Assembly (NCBI RefSeq): GCF_025399195.1
Contig: NW_026252093.1
Location: 62,001-126,000, forward strand
Reading direction: 5' to 3'
Length of the DNA: 64,000 bases
Source: Umbelopsis ramanniana AG
Lineage: Eukaryota > Mucoromycota > Umbelopsidomycetes > Umbelopsidales > Umbelopsidaceae
Position numbers and translations under genes: made by a program. Position 1 is the stretch's first letter; each line of letters opens with the position of its first letter. Of this stretch, positions 22,582-33,913 are shown piece after piece. The notes beneath the pieces were generated by a model, which saw only the letters and a list, made by a program, of their open reading frames with translations, was not told where the DNA came from and did no database searches.

Positions 22582-25500
22582 CTAGAAAAGATAGACCGAT
22601 TGCGTTAGTGGTAACTTATTCACTGGCTCACATGTAGCCAATACACCATCACAGGTCACGTCGTAAGTTTCAGGGTCAACAGATATAGCAGGCAGTGTGT
22701 CGTTGAGCTTCATGTCCTTCTTGCTAATTCCGCGACAGTTCTTGACAGCTTCAACCTTCTTTCTCAGTCGATATTTTGCAACTCGGCCGGCATCGATAGC
22801 AGCTTGGGAAACAAACACCATGCATGACTTGTTTAATGCGGAAGCATACGAGCCAAACATCGGTCTACCAATAACGGGTTGTGTGGTGGGTATAGAGCCA
22901 TTGGCATCACCTAAAGAAAAAGATGTCATGTGAGATTAATCAACTCTCATTTTTCCAATTTATGGAAAAAAAGTGTGTTTAAAAATTTACCCATATCACC
23001 CCACGCTATAATTCCGCCTTTTAGCACAAGACTGGGCTTTGTTCCAAAGAAAGCAGGGTCAAACGCTACCAAATCTGCCACCTTGCCAACCTCAATCGAT
23101 CCCACCAAATGACTGACGCCATGTGAAATAGCGCTACGAGAGAAGAAGTACGTAAGCATGAATATTATGTGATAGATAGACATTCCATCCACAGCACATG
23201 ATCAATAATGTGTGAAGTGGGGCTCACTTACGGGTTAATGGTGTATTTGGCAACATATCGCTTGATGCGGAAATTATCACCTTCATCTTCCTTATCTTCT
23301 GTAAGTTTGCCACGTTGCATCTTCATCTTGTGTGCTGTTTTCCAGGTTCTCAGAACAACCTCGCCGACGCGGCCCATGGCCTGCGAGTCTGAGCTAATCA
23401 TACTAATAGCACCAATATCAAGCATGATGTCTTCGGCAGCAATGGTCTCCGCACGAATGCGGCTTTCAGCAAATGCAATATCTTCAGGTATAGTCTTGGA
23501 CAAATGATGGCACACCATCAACATGTCGATATGTTCATCAAGTGTATTTGTAGTAAACGGTCTTGTTGGGTTGGTAGATGAGGGTAGGACATTCTCTTCA
23601 CCGCAGACAACCATCACTATTGGGAACACAAATGTTATTATGGTGTACAAATATAAATAATGGAAATTGCATGCCCCAGAAGAAAAAAAATATAAGCACA
23701 AACATGAAATTTAAAAAAAAAAAATACTTACAATCAGGACTATGGCCACCACCTGCTCCTTCGGAATGGTAAGTGTGGATAGTTCTACCTTTGAATGCGC
23801 CAATGGTGGACTCAACAAATCCAGATTCATTCAAAGTGTCTGTGTGAATGGTAGCCTAATGTTTCTTGTTAGTCAATTCCCTAAAGTCCAATCTGCATAA
23901 GCTTTTTACTGATTCGTTACCTGTACATCCATTTCATCGCAAACCGTCAAGCAGGTGTCAATCGCAGCAGGTGTAGTACCCCAATCTTCATGAAGCTTAA
24001 GACCGATGCAACCGGATTCGATTTGTTCTCTCAATTCGTTTGGTGATGAAACGTTGCCTTTTCCAGTGAAGCCAAAGTTAAGCGGAATATCATCTGTGGC
24101 TTGTAACATCATCTCCACATGGTAGGCACCAGGCGTGCAGGTCGTGGCGTTGGTGCCGGTATTAGGACCAGTACCACCGCCAATCAAAGTGGTGATACCA
24201 CTTGAGAGAGCCTAATCAAGTTTGAGATTGTGATAGATAAGAGATTAGCAAGATGTTTCGATATAATTATTAGAATTAAGATCGCCATACCTCGTAACAT
24301 AACTGGGGACAGATGTAGTGAATGTGAGTATCGATGGCACCAGCGGTGAATATCTTGCCTTCACCAGCCAGCACTTCCGTATTGGCACCAATGATCATAT
24401 TGTCCATAACACCCTCCATAACGTCGGGGTTTCCAGCCTTACCAATACCGACGATTATACCCCTCTGAATACCAATATCGGCCTTGTATATACCAGTATA
24501 ATCTATAACCAAGGCATTGGTAATGACCAAATCGAGAGAATCCGCGTCGGAAACACCAGTCTTTTGACCCATTCCTTCTCGGAGAACTTTGCCTCCACCG
24601 AATTTGCATTCATCGCCGTAAACAGTGTAATCCTTTTCGACACGAGCCCACAAGTTGGTGTTGCCTAGACGAACAAGATCTCCAGTAGTAGGTCCAAAGT
24701 GATCAGCATAGAATCGTCGGTCGATGGTGCATGGTTTGGGAATAGCAAGAGGGACAACCAGTTCTTGGTGAGAGAATCCGTGCGCAGTCAATTTCTCCAG
24801 AATAGATGGGATCTTTGATAGATCTAGTTTACCACTAGCCAAGTTGTTACCGCCAGAAATGACTTGATTTCCAGCAATATCCACAAGCTGAACTGTCTTA
24901 GTATCACCTGGTTCAAAACGAACCGCGGAACCGGCAACGATGTCAAGGCGTTTTCCGTAAGCTTTGAGGCGATCAAACAACAAGGCGGGATTTGTTTCGA
25001 TGAAGTGATAATGTGAACCGATTTGAATAGGGCGATCTCCAGTGTTGGTAACAGTCAAGGCAATGCGTTCTCTTCCAGCATTAAGTTCCAATTTACCAGG
25101 CTTAACGATGATTGCACCGGGGGCTTCTTCGGGCTTTGCAGCCGTAGCTGGTAGATCAAACTTGGAGTTGTCAGGAATGGGGAAGAAGCTACCGTACAAG
25201 GCGATTTCCAAGTTTCCGTCATCTGAACTAATAGGCTCGTGGACAGTACAGAGATAGGTGCCATCGGGACAAGTTCCTTCCACCTGAACTTCCAATAGAG
25301 TTTCTATGACATCGGGTAGAACGTGACGGCGACCAAGCATCTGCTTACCCAAGTCCATAAGTTGGGCAATAGAATGCGTGCCATCACGCATAAGCTCTAA
25401 TATTTGTGAAGCAATCAATGCAGTTGCCTCAGTATGATTGAGCTTGACCCCACGGGCCAGCCGTTTCTGAGCCAACGATCCAACTAGTTTTTTTGTTACG

Positions 25501-25642
25501 TAAAAAAAAAAGAAACGACAATTAGCCTTTTGCGAAACATTCTAAACATCATTCAAGCGCGATCCGGAATCATGCCATTCCAAACGGGATAGTTACCTTG
25601 ATGGAGTAGAAGCTTGTCTAGTTCGCGAGGTACCAAGCGCAT
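22582..25642 (-). CDS. Urease, single-chain fungal type
   Basis: Hydrolyses urea to ammonia and carbamate in the cytosol with a di-nickel centre. Exons: 25597-25642, 24291-25483, 23921-24211, 23732-23855, 23232-23616, 22991-23133 and 22582-22910, giving 836 aa, the usual size for the fused gamma-beta-alpha form. Gamma: [18 protein letters not shown] and the GRRHVLP segment. Beta: PGAIIV and [14 protein letters not shown]. Alpha: nickel ligands in DTHIHYICP, the carbamylated Lys in [12 protein letters not shown], His ligands in [12 protein letters not shown] and [14 protein letters not shown], and the mobile flap with MVCHHL. All active-site residues I can check are present, so it should be functional once loaded with nickel. 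It is divergent from UreG, with 125 bp between start codons. The accessory genes UreD and UreF are not in the window. Confidence 0.98.
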
Positions 25643-25767
25643 TCTGAACAAGTAGGCGGAAGAGAGATAAGCGGGAGGTCAGTCAGGAACACAAAGATAC
25701 TGAAAACACACCCAGGAATCCGAAATTTTATCGGACGTTCCCAAAAAAACGCCGTCAGGGTATAATC
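25643..25767. promoter_or_regulatory. Shared bidirectional promoter region of urease and UreG
   Basis: Only 125 bp separate the urease start (25642, minus) from the UreG start (25768, plus), so the two transcripts must share or overlap their control region. The segment contains a TATAATC-like motif at 25761 close to the UreG start, but no motif I can assign to a known nitrogen regulator with confidence. Confidence 0.6.
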
Positions 25768-27094
25768 ATGTCTACCAACAACACATGCCGATTTGAAGAT
25801 CAAGGTGCCTACTCTGCTGTAGAGCCTGCACACGAGCACTCCCACTCGCACGATCATTCCCATGGTCACTCTCACGACCATTCTGTTAATGAGCACGGTC
25901 ATACTCATGAGCAGCTCGATCATCCTGGCGTTTACGATGAGCGCGAGTCGACAGTCTATGACCAACGCGATTGGTCCGAGCGAGCTTTTACAGTTGGCAT
26001 CGGCGGGTAAGTCGTTTGTTGCTTTGAGATTTCTGTATACATAAAAGCTGAGAAAAAATCAATACAGCCCTGTCGGCTCAGGCAAAACTGCATTGATGTT
26101 GGCGTTGTGTCAAAGACTTCGTGACCAATATTCCATTGCTGCTGTCACCAACGACATCTTCACCAAGGAAGACACCGAGTTTTTGGTTCGTAACAAGGCT
26201 TTACCGGAGGAACGCATTGCTGCCATCGAAACGGGTGGTTGTCCTCACGCTGTAAGTGGCATTCTTTTCTTCTCGCTCCTGTTTGCGCCTTGCATTTGCT
26301 TTGTTGACAAACTTTGGAAACCCTCTTTTCTCGGCTTGTCTTGCACTCCAATAGGCTATTCGGTAAGTCTTCCTTTCAAAATTTGTCAAGGTCTATTCAG
26401 ATTTGTGTACTTAACCCCTTATTAGTGAGGATGTTTCTGCAAACTTGAACGCTTTAGAGGTATTGCACGCCAAATTCAATACTCAGCTTCTCCTGATTGA
26501 ATCTGGTGGCGATAACTTGGCTGCTAATTACAGGCAAGTACATGATCCAGTGCGTAGATGAAATGCAATCTACTATATGTCTAACACTGTCTTTACTAAA
26601 CCGTTAGCCGAGAGCTTGGTATGTAAACTGTTGCGTACGGTTTTCGCTTAGGTTTATGTGATGAACAACATACTCATTTCTTGTATTCATATAGCCGACT
26701 TCATCATCTATGTTATCGATGTTGCTGGAGGCGATAAGGTTCCTCGCAAGGGTGGTAAGGGTTATTTATGCGACCGCGATACATCGCGTCGAAAAGGTAC
26801 TAAGGAATTGCAATGTTAGGACCTGGAATTACCCAGAGTGATCTTTTGATCATCAACAAGACTGACCTTGCCCCCATCGTTGGCGCTGATCTTGATGTCA
26901 TGGACAGAGACGCCAAGAAGATGAGGTGAGATTTTTAGGAAGCAGCGTCAAATCTTGAACATGCGCTAAAATATAACTTTTGCAGAGGAACTGGCCCAAC
27001 TGTGTTCGCTCAGGTCAAAAATGGTGTTGGCCTTGATGAGATTATTAGTTTGATTCTCGGCGAATGGCGTGCAAGTGGAGCTAGTAATGCTTAA
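25768..27094 (+). CDS. ureG: Urease accessory GTPase UreG
   Basis: SIMIBI-class GTPase that delivers nickel to apo-urease with UreD/UreF; 274 aa. Exons: 25768-26006, 26068-26251, a microexon 26355-26362 (8 nt), 26426-26533, a microexon 26608-26618 (11 nt), 26695-26754, 26820-26925 and 26986-27094. The intron after 26533 begins GC rather than GT; the others are GT-AG. The first 45 residues carry a His/Asp-rich run with repeated [13 protein letters not shown]-type units, a probable nickel store. The P-loop is [11 protein letters not shown]. Other landmarks are the [13 protein letters not shown] segment, [13 protein letters not shown] (metal-binding CPH), the ESGGDNLAA switch, the [18 protein letters not shown] motif and guanine-recognition NKTDLAP. 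The frame closes only with both microexons. It sits head to head with urease, supporting joint expression. Confidence 0.97.
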
Positions 27095-29166
27095 ATGTAC
27101 AAACCACATGAGCAGCAATAAAATGAAAATTCTGCTTGTAATCACCTCCACCTTTATTAAGTTGACGAACTACATGACATAATTTGGTTTGATACAGCAT
27201 TTGACACTTTATGTACCACATGAAAATTTGCGGAGGCCTCATACCCCAGAATGACCTTGTGTATAGCAGTAGTACAGCGGATAATGGATAATTGGTGCTC
27301 AGTAGCTTGTTGCCGACCATAGATCACCAAATCTGCTTAGCTTGTTCCTGAAGCGCATATCTGATTTTGCGTGTATCGTAGGTGATGAGCTGCAATGCAG
27401 CCAAATGAAATGGGAGTGGCACACTTGGTGTTTTGACAAACGCATGGAAAAATAGCACGGATACCCGATGATATTTGGTGATTTACATCTTGCAGATTGG
27501 TAATCCAGCACTTGATACTGATGGTAGTACATATGCCCTTGATGCCAATAGAAATGTGTATCATAGGTAATGATTGGAGTCTGTATGAATGCGTCCAATT
27601 GGCTCGTGGATGCGCTCCTATAAATAAAAAGCGACCGAGCCTTTTCACTTGGAGAACAGATAACGAATGTGAGCATAGCCTTGTTCAGATTCACATATCA
27701 AATTCTCTCGCTCTTTTGTATGCGTTAAGCTGTCATAAAGGGGTAGAACGAGAGATTTGTATGTGCTTTGCGACCTCCTTTACAGATGGACGGCTCATTT
27801 TTTTTTGAAAGATCTCGGTTTAAAACTTAATGGATCATGTTCTTCGGGGCCCGGTAGCTCCGCTAACCAAGCATTCATTGTTGGTGGCTGTCCATCTTAT
27901 TTGCGTAAATATCCCTGTTTTTGGAGCCGTGTGCACCATCACATTACCTCTCGGCACGGCGTTCAACCTTATAATCAGTTCATCCAAAGACATAGCCTTG
28001 CGTGTCCTGAAACGCACGTCTGCATTATTTACGAAAACTTCCGCTCTAATTACCGGTTCGCCCCGAAGTGTAACATCTTAACGCAGATCATGGGAATATC
28101 ATGGAATGAAGTAGTGAAATTTCTTAAACCGTAGAATACCAGCTTTTCATAGATGGAGATTACAGGAATAAGAGATCATGTTGAAGGCTTTCTTGTCTGT
28201 CTCGACAAAGCGAGCAACAATTCGGGTCACTATAATGTCAATGGGACATATTGATTGTTCCCTGAATGTTCATTACTCCGCCAGAGCATTTTCTTTTGCC
28301 CCAATTCGATAGTGTGGGATGACATGTAGACTATGAGTGGTTGAAAAGTAAGTTTCTACATTTTGATTTGCTGTAGGGCTGCACAAGAATGAATGTCAGC
28401 CATGGTCTGAGCTATTTAAAAAAGGAAAACAAAAGAGCAAGCAAAGTTGTGGAAACGGCTAAAAGGGTAACTACTTTATCCAGATACCCATGGTTTCAAA
28501 ACTGGGTAGCTAATATTATCCCAAAAAATTAAAAAAAAATCCCCCACACCGGGTGAACCTTTTTCAATTGCAACTAAAACTTTATTTTTCCATATGGGGT
28601 AGTAATGAGTTTCTACAACCTGGTAGTGAGGCCTATGCTGTCAAAACGATGTACGCTACCAATACGTTATGGAGTCAATGTACTTAAACAATGATCCCCG
28701 TTAATTACATGTCACAAGCGTAACAGAAGGCTGACATTAAGGTTTCTTTTATTACGTTTTTCAGTTAGACGGGTGAGTAAGCTGCGTATTGCAAGCTAAA
28801 CGGTCTATTCTGCATTCTGTCGTATAGGTAATTGAAGCCCATCTACTGATAAACCTACAATCGATTGATTCAATTCAAAAGTATATGTCGGATCTGAGGT
28901 GCTTCCTATGCTGATATCGCCAGGTATTGCTCGCAGATCAAGAAATCGAAAGAAAAAAAAATTCAGATTGAGCTCTAACTTCAGATACGCTGCCTGAAGC
29001 GAAAAACTTTATTGCATGCTAGCCATACTGAATTAGGCAATTGGTCGCTGCGGTCTATTCCTAGGTAAAGGTATAAAAGTTCTCAGGTCAAAACAAATGT
29101 TCCTTTGTTTGCCCTCTATCCTTTTGTTTCCAGGAGAAACGTCATTACCACCCTACTCCAACAAAA
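27095..29166. other. Long intergenic region with overlapping open frames, possible gene relic
   Basis: 2.07 kb with no confident gene. Between about 27299 and 28334 several frames stay open on both strands (131 codons at 27299-27694 minus, 103 at 27497-27808 plus, 125 at 27757-28134 plus, 83 at 27830-28081 plus and its complement). The minus-strand stretch 27835-28077 reads as plausible protein (RAEVFVNNADVRFRTRKAMS and PRGNVMVHTAPKTGIFTQIRW) but opens at a stop and has no recognisable domain. 28340-29070 is AT-rich with homopolymers. The right end holds the promoter of the permease gene. Confidence 0.4.
29072..29078 (+). promoter_or_regulatory. TATA box of the ACS-family permease
   Basis: TATAAAA about 95 bp before the ATG at 29167; a good match at a suitable distance. 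Confidence 0.5.
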
Positions 29167-31507
29167 ATGGCCACTGACGATATAAAGGATACTGTTGAAT
29201 ATTCTGGGGATGCTAAGCTTGATGAAAAGCAATCTATTTCTCAACCTGAAGGCATTCCGCGGCCAGAAGACTTGAAGCAAGATATGGCTTTGCAAACGGG
29301 TGAAGCTGACAATGAGCTGAAGGAGCGTGAGAGGAGATTACTCTGGAAGATCGATCTTCGGTATGACTTTGATTAGATGACAAAGCAGTATGAGATCTCC
29401 ATCTAACACCAAGCATTTATTTACCAGTCTACTACCTACTCTTTCGGTCATGTATTTATTGGCTTCTTTGGATCGCGTACGTTGCTACCAATATCTACTT
29501 GAAAGTTTACATATCGTCGTGACAACAATTTAATCCCAATCTTCCATAGGGTAATATCGGAAACGCGCGACTCGGCGGTTTGGAAGCCGATCTTCACTTA
29601 GAAGGCAATGATTTTTACAATGCTCTGAGGTAAAGTGATCAAAATCAATCATGATATCAACGGAGCCTTAACTTTTCTTGATAGATGTTAACGATTTATT
29701 TCCCCCTTTTTCAATTAGTATATTCTATGCTGGTTAGTAAGCGCTACGGAAAAGACTTGAAAGAATAGTAAAATGCTCATAAAATGTTTCTCTACAGGAT
29801 ATGTCTTATGCCAAATCCCATCCAACTTAATGGTCAAAACGTAAGAATTAGTCAAGACATCTATCTGCCGACCCCTCTTATTTAGAAGTCCGTTTTTCTG
29901 ATCTTCCAAACTTTTTATGCCACAGAATGCGTCCTTCCCGATGGATTGGTATCACCATGACGCTTTGGGTAAGTAAAACGCAGATAACCAGTATGCGATG
30001 AAATGGATGGAACTGATTTTTATTTTTTTTACAACAGGGTGTTTGCTCTACATGGTCAGTTCAATGTCGTGAACTTGCTATATAGACAGGTATAGGTATA
30101 CTGACAACATGATTGCCTCAACAGTATGGCCGCTACTAAAAACGCCGCTGGAATTTTTGCCGCTCGGTTCTTCCTCGGCTGCTTTGAAACTGGCATTGGC
30201 CCCAGTGCTGTAAGCTATAACGCATTTAATGAAAGAAGAAGTATACCAATAACTGACAATGACTCATATTACAGCCTCTTATTCTATCATTCTGGTATAG
30301 AAGAGAAGAAATGAGTAGCAGAGTGAGTTCTGTCTCTTCTTTCTATGTCCTAATCCACATCATTTTCGACATTCTTATGGCAATTCTTCTCGTAGCTTGC
30401 CGTCTTTTTAGGTTCTTCCACGGTTGCTGGAGCATTCGGTGGTGCATTAGCATATGGTGTTCTAGGTCACTTGCAAGGAGCTCAAGGCCTTGCTGCTTGG
30501 AGATGGCTTTTCATTATTGAAGGCATACCCACTATTTGCCTTGGCCTTCTTGCTTTTGTCATATTGCCTGATTTGTATGTTACGCCTTCATGATAACCAA
30601 ACGACAGTTGCTTCTTTATATGCCAATCTAACCAATATCGTTACTCGCAGCCCTGCATCTGTCGGAAAGCGATGGCTTACCCCGGAAGAAAAGGAATTGG
30701 CCATCCAACGCGGCGCTTCAGCATTTAATACTGATACTTCGAACTTCGACATGCGTCAAGTTAAGGCTGCTCTTCTTGACTATAAGAACTGGATGACCGC
30801 TTTGGTATATACTGGTCTGAATGCTCCTTTAGCTTCATATACCTCTTTCCTTCCCACTATTGTCAAAACCCTTGGTTTCACTAATTTGCAAGCTCAGCTT
30901 TTAACCATTCCTCCTTACATTGCTGCCTGTGTTTATCTAGCCATCATGTGCTATCTTTCAGACAAGTTGAAACAGAGAGCTATCTTTATTATTATTGTCA
31001 GTATGACGGCAACCCTCGGATACATGTTCCTTCTCATTGGTAACAATGTTGCTCTTCAATACGTTGGCGCTTGCTTCGCTGCTATGGGTCTTTACCCTCT
31101 TATTCCATTGGTAAGTTCTTATTCTTGCCATACCAATTTCTTCTTTCGGCAACTGACCATACTCTTCTGTCCTAAAGACGCTGAGCTGGATCTCAAATAA
31201 TCAACTCGGTCACTCTAAGAGAGCCGTTGCTTTGGCCATGGCCAATACCATGTCTCAAACTCTGAGTGTGCTTGGTACTCAAATTTACAAGACCGTAGAT
31301 GCTCCCGCATACAGACCTGGTCACGCAATTTGCTTAGCCTTCACTTGTATGACTTGGGGTACTGCTTTGGTTCTTCGATATATCTTGAAGAAGGAGAATG
31401 CAGCCAAGGACAAGCAATATGGCGTTCCTGGCGAAATTGACGAAAAGCACTTTGTAGGTGCTGAGGATATGTATGATAAGCATCCAGGCTTCCGTTATAT
31501 TTTATAA
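29167..31507 (+). CDS. MFS permease of the anion:cation symporter family (Dal5/Tna1-like)
   Basis: Proton-coupled uptake of an organic anion such as allantoate, nicotinate or pantothenate; the substrate cannot be told from sequence. 513 aa from twelve exons: 29167-29360, 29428-29476, 29550-29629, 29719-29732 (14 nt), 29798-29840, 29926-29968, 30038-30054 (17 nt), 30125-30209, 30275-30322, 30396-30574, 30651-31110 and 31178-31507. All phases close. Motifs: LLWKIDLRLLPTLSVMYLLASLDR in the first membrane segment, GNIGNARLGGLE, YVLCQIPSNLMV, RPSRWIG, the MFS signature FLGCFETGIGPS, WYRREEMSSR, and the family-typical C-terminus ending DKHPGFRYIL. About twelve membrane segments are expected at the plasma membrane. 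It lies 2 kb downstream of UreG, in the same orientation. Confidence 0.88.
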
Positions 31508-32355
31508 TTCAATTTGTTTTATTTTATTTGATCAAACAAATGCCCATAGTTTTAGCAGCTTTGTATTAGTATAAATTTGAGTAATTTATAGTTATGAATC
31601 ACCTATAAATCTTCAATAGTTTTTGCGAAACACGGACGGCCTACATCTGTTAAATGGGTTGTGTGAAATGTATGAAATTTCATGCGCTCTGACATCATTA
31701 CGATGGTGTTGTATGGAAAGGAACATATTATACCATAATCATGAGTGGACACTTGGAGCGCCAACTCTAGGAAGGTGAAAGAAATGGTTCCCGGTCATGA
31801 GGCAACTGGCTAATTTCTGGTGCTGAAGCGCTTTTCATGCAGTCCTATAGCCGTCGTCGTATGCGATGCTCGATCTTCCCGGCGACTGCAATTTGTGAGA
31901 AATACTTTGGAAAATGTTTCTTTAACGAAACCGCTATTAGACACCTTCCAGCTTGTTAGGCGTCGGAGATGAGATATATTTTACGCCATGAATTCTATGC
32001 AACCAGTGCTTCGGGTAAAAAAGACCCCAGCCAATCGACAAATTTCGTGCCAAGCGACCAGTTCATGCTTTCGATCATATTAACAGCGGCAAGGTGCTTT
32101 GAGTAACTCCGATGACAAATCAAGCGACGCGCGTACGCTCTTACCTTCGACATGACTGCGGTAACTTTTGAAATCTTAAATGATCGCTTGCGTGTGCTAC
32201 CACACTAGTAGGAAATACCACAGCCTTGATCTGACAGCCGAAGGCAACACCACACAAAAAAAAAATTACGTCGACTCTTTGCTTGATATAAAACCCATTT
32301 TTTATTTTTTGGGAAATTTCAAGACTGTCTAATTCTTTAATTAACTCTTTCGACT
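31508..32355. other. Intergenic spacer, promoter of aldo-keto reductase A
   Basis: Contains the permease 3' flank and the promoter of the AKR gene. No ORF or RNA gene recognised. Confidence 0.4.
32287..32293 (+). promoter_or_regulatory. Putative TATA box of aldo-keto reductase A
   Basis: TATAAAA-type motif about 65 bp before the ATG at 32356, followed by a T-rich leader. Confidence 0.4.
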
Positions 32356-33652
32356 ATGGCTGCTGCTGCTCTCCCCAAGATGCAATACACTAACCTTGGT
32401 AACACTGGATGCCGTGTTTCCCGAATTTGCCTTGGATGCATGTCCTTCGGCGACAAGCGATGGGCTCCTTACGTCGTTGACGAGAAGGAATCATTGCCTT
32501 TGATCAAGAAAGCATACGATGCCGGGATCAATTTTTTTGACACAGGTAAAGATTAGTTCATGTATTTCATTGTATGATGCATTTGGTAACACGCGATGTG
32601 GCTCGGCAGCAAACGTATACTCTCATGGTGTCAGTGAAGAGATTTTAGGCAAGGCTATCAAGACATACGACTTACCTCGCGGCAAGATCGTGGTTGCCAC
32701 TAAGGTTTTCTTCCTTTGCGCTGAAGGCAATCCTGGTATCCCAGCATTTGGAAAGGGACAGGACTGGATTGAGCAAGAAGCTGGATATGTTAATGGCAAC
32801 GGTTTGTCTCGCAAGCATATTTTCGATTCCGTTGACGCCAGTTTGCGCCGACTGAACCTCGATTATATCGACCTTCTTCAGATTCACCGGTATGTTTCCG
32901 TGTCGCTATGTAAGAGGTGTCGAGATATTGTACTCATTTGTGTTGCAGTTTTGATCCCAAAACCCCCGTTGAAGAGACTATGGAAGCTCTTCATGACGTT
33001 GTCCGTATGGGTAAAGTCCGCTACATTGGTGCGAGCTCCATGTGGGCATGGCAATTCGCAAAGATGAATGCCGTTGCCGAGAAGAATGGCTGGACCAAGT
33101 TCGTGACCATGCAAAACCACTACAATTTGCTGTAAGTTCTATGTTTTTCCGTAAATACTCAGATATCAGTGCTGCCTATTGACATATTTGTAATTTCCAG
33201 TCACCGCGAAGAAGAGCGTGAGATGCATCCTTACTGCGTGGACGCAAAGTATGTACAGTAAACTCATCGACCAGACGTTAAGATTGTTATTGACTAACAT
33301 GGTCCTTTGGAATAGAATCAAGACTCTTCCTTGGTCACCTCTCGCTGGTGGAATGCTTGCCGGAAAGAACAGAGACACTGAGCGCTCCAAGTTGCGCCCT
33401 GATTATAATGAACAGGACAGTGCCATCACCGATCGTGTGGTCGAATTGGCAGAAAAGAAAGGAGTTCCCGCTGCTCAACTGGCTTTGGCTTGGGTTCTTT
33501 CTAAGGACGTTGTGTCCAGCCCTATCATCGGTTGCAGAAAGGAGAGCCATCTTGAAGATGCCATCAAAGCACTTGATATTAAAATCACCGATGAAGAAGC
33601 CAAGGACTTGGAAGAGCTGTATCAGCCCCGTACCCCAGTTGGTCATACTTAA
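32356..33652 (+). CDS. Aldo-keto reductase A
   Basis: NADP(H)-dependent carbonyl reductase of the (beta/alpha)8 AKR superfamily, 345 aa, cytosolic. Exons: 32356-32545, 32610-32889, 32949-33131, 33201-33248 and 33316-33652. The order of landmarks is standard: [20 protein letters not shown] at the N-terminus, [22 protein letters not shown] with the catalytic Asp and Tyr, KIVVATKVF with the catalytic Lys, [14 protein letters not shown] with the catalytic His, [24 protein letters not shown], and the NADP-binding end [13 protein letters not shown]...[17 protein letters not shown]. It resembles the yeast/fungal YakC/versiconal-reductase-like branch. The substrate is unknown. It is convergent with a paralog at 33914-35224 with the same four intron positions and phases. 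Confidence 0.93.
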
Positions 33653-33913
33653 GCGTGCTAGCCACAACAATCTGTCCTTTCGAAATAAACTGAAAAAATT
33701 GCGAATATCGTAAAGAAAATTGTGTGGCCAGTGATTTGTACTCAGCTGTATATATGTGCCTCGTTCTCTGGATGGCCATAATGATTCAGGACGGAAATGG
33801 AATCAAGACACTGGTTATTGAAAGTCATCATATAGAATGCTGCTCTTTTATTGTTAGGATTCAAGTTCCAACGAAACATGCCTTTCGCATATACGACGAT
33901 GAGCTCATGTAAT

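Noticed and set aside
28040-28065. GGTTCG-type tRNA B-box-like sequence
   Set aside because: No matching A box or cloverleaf could be drawn around it.
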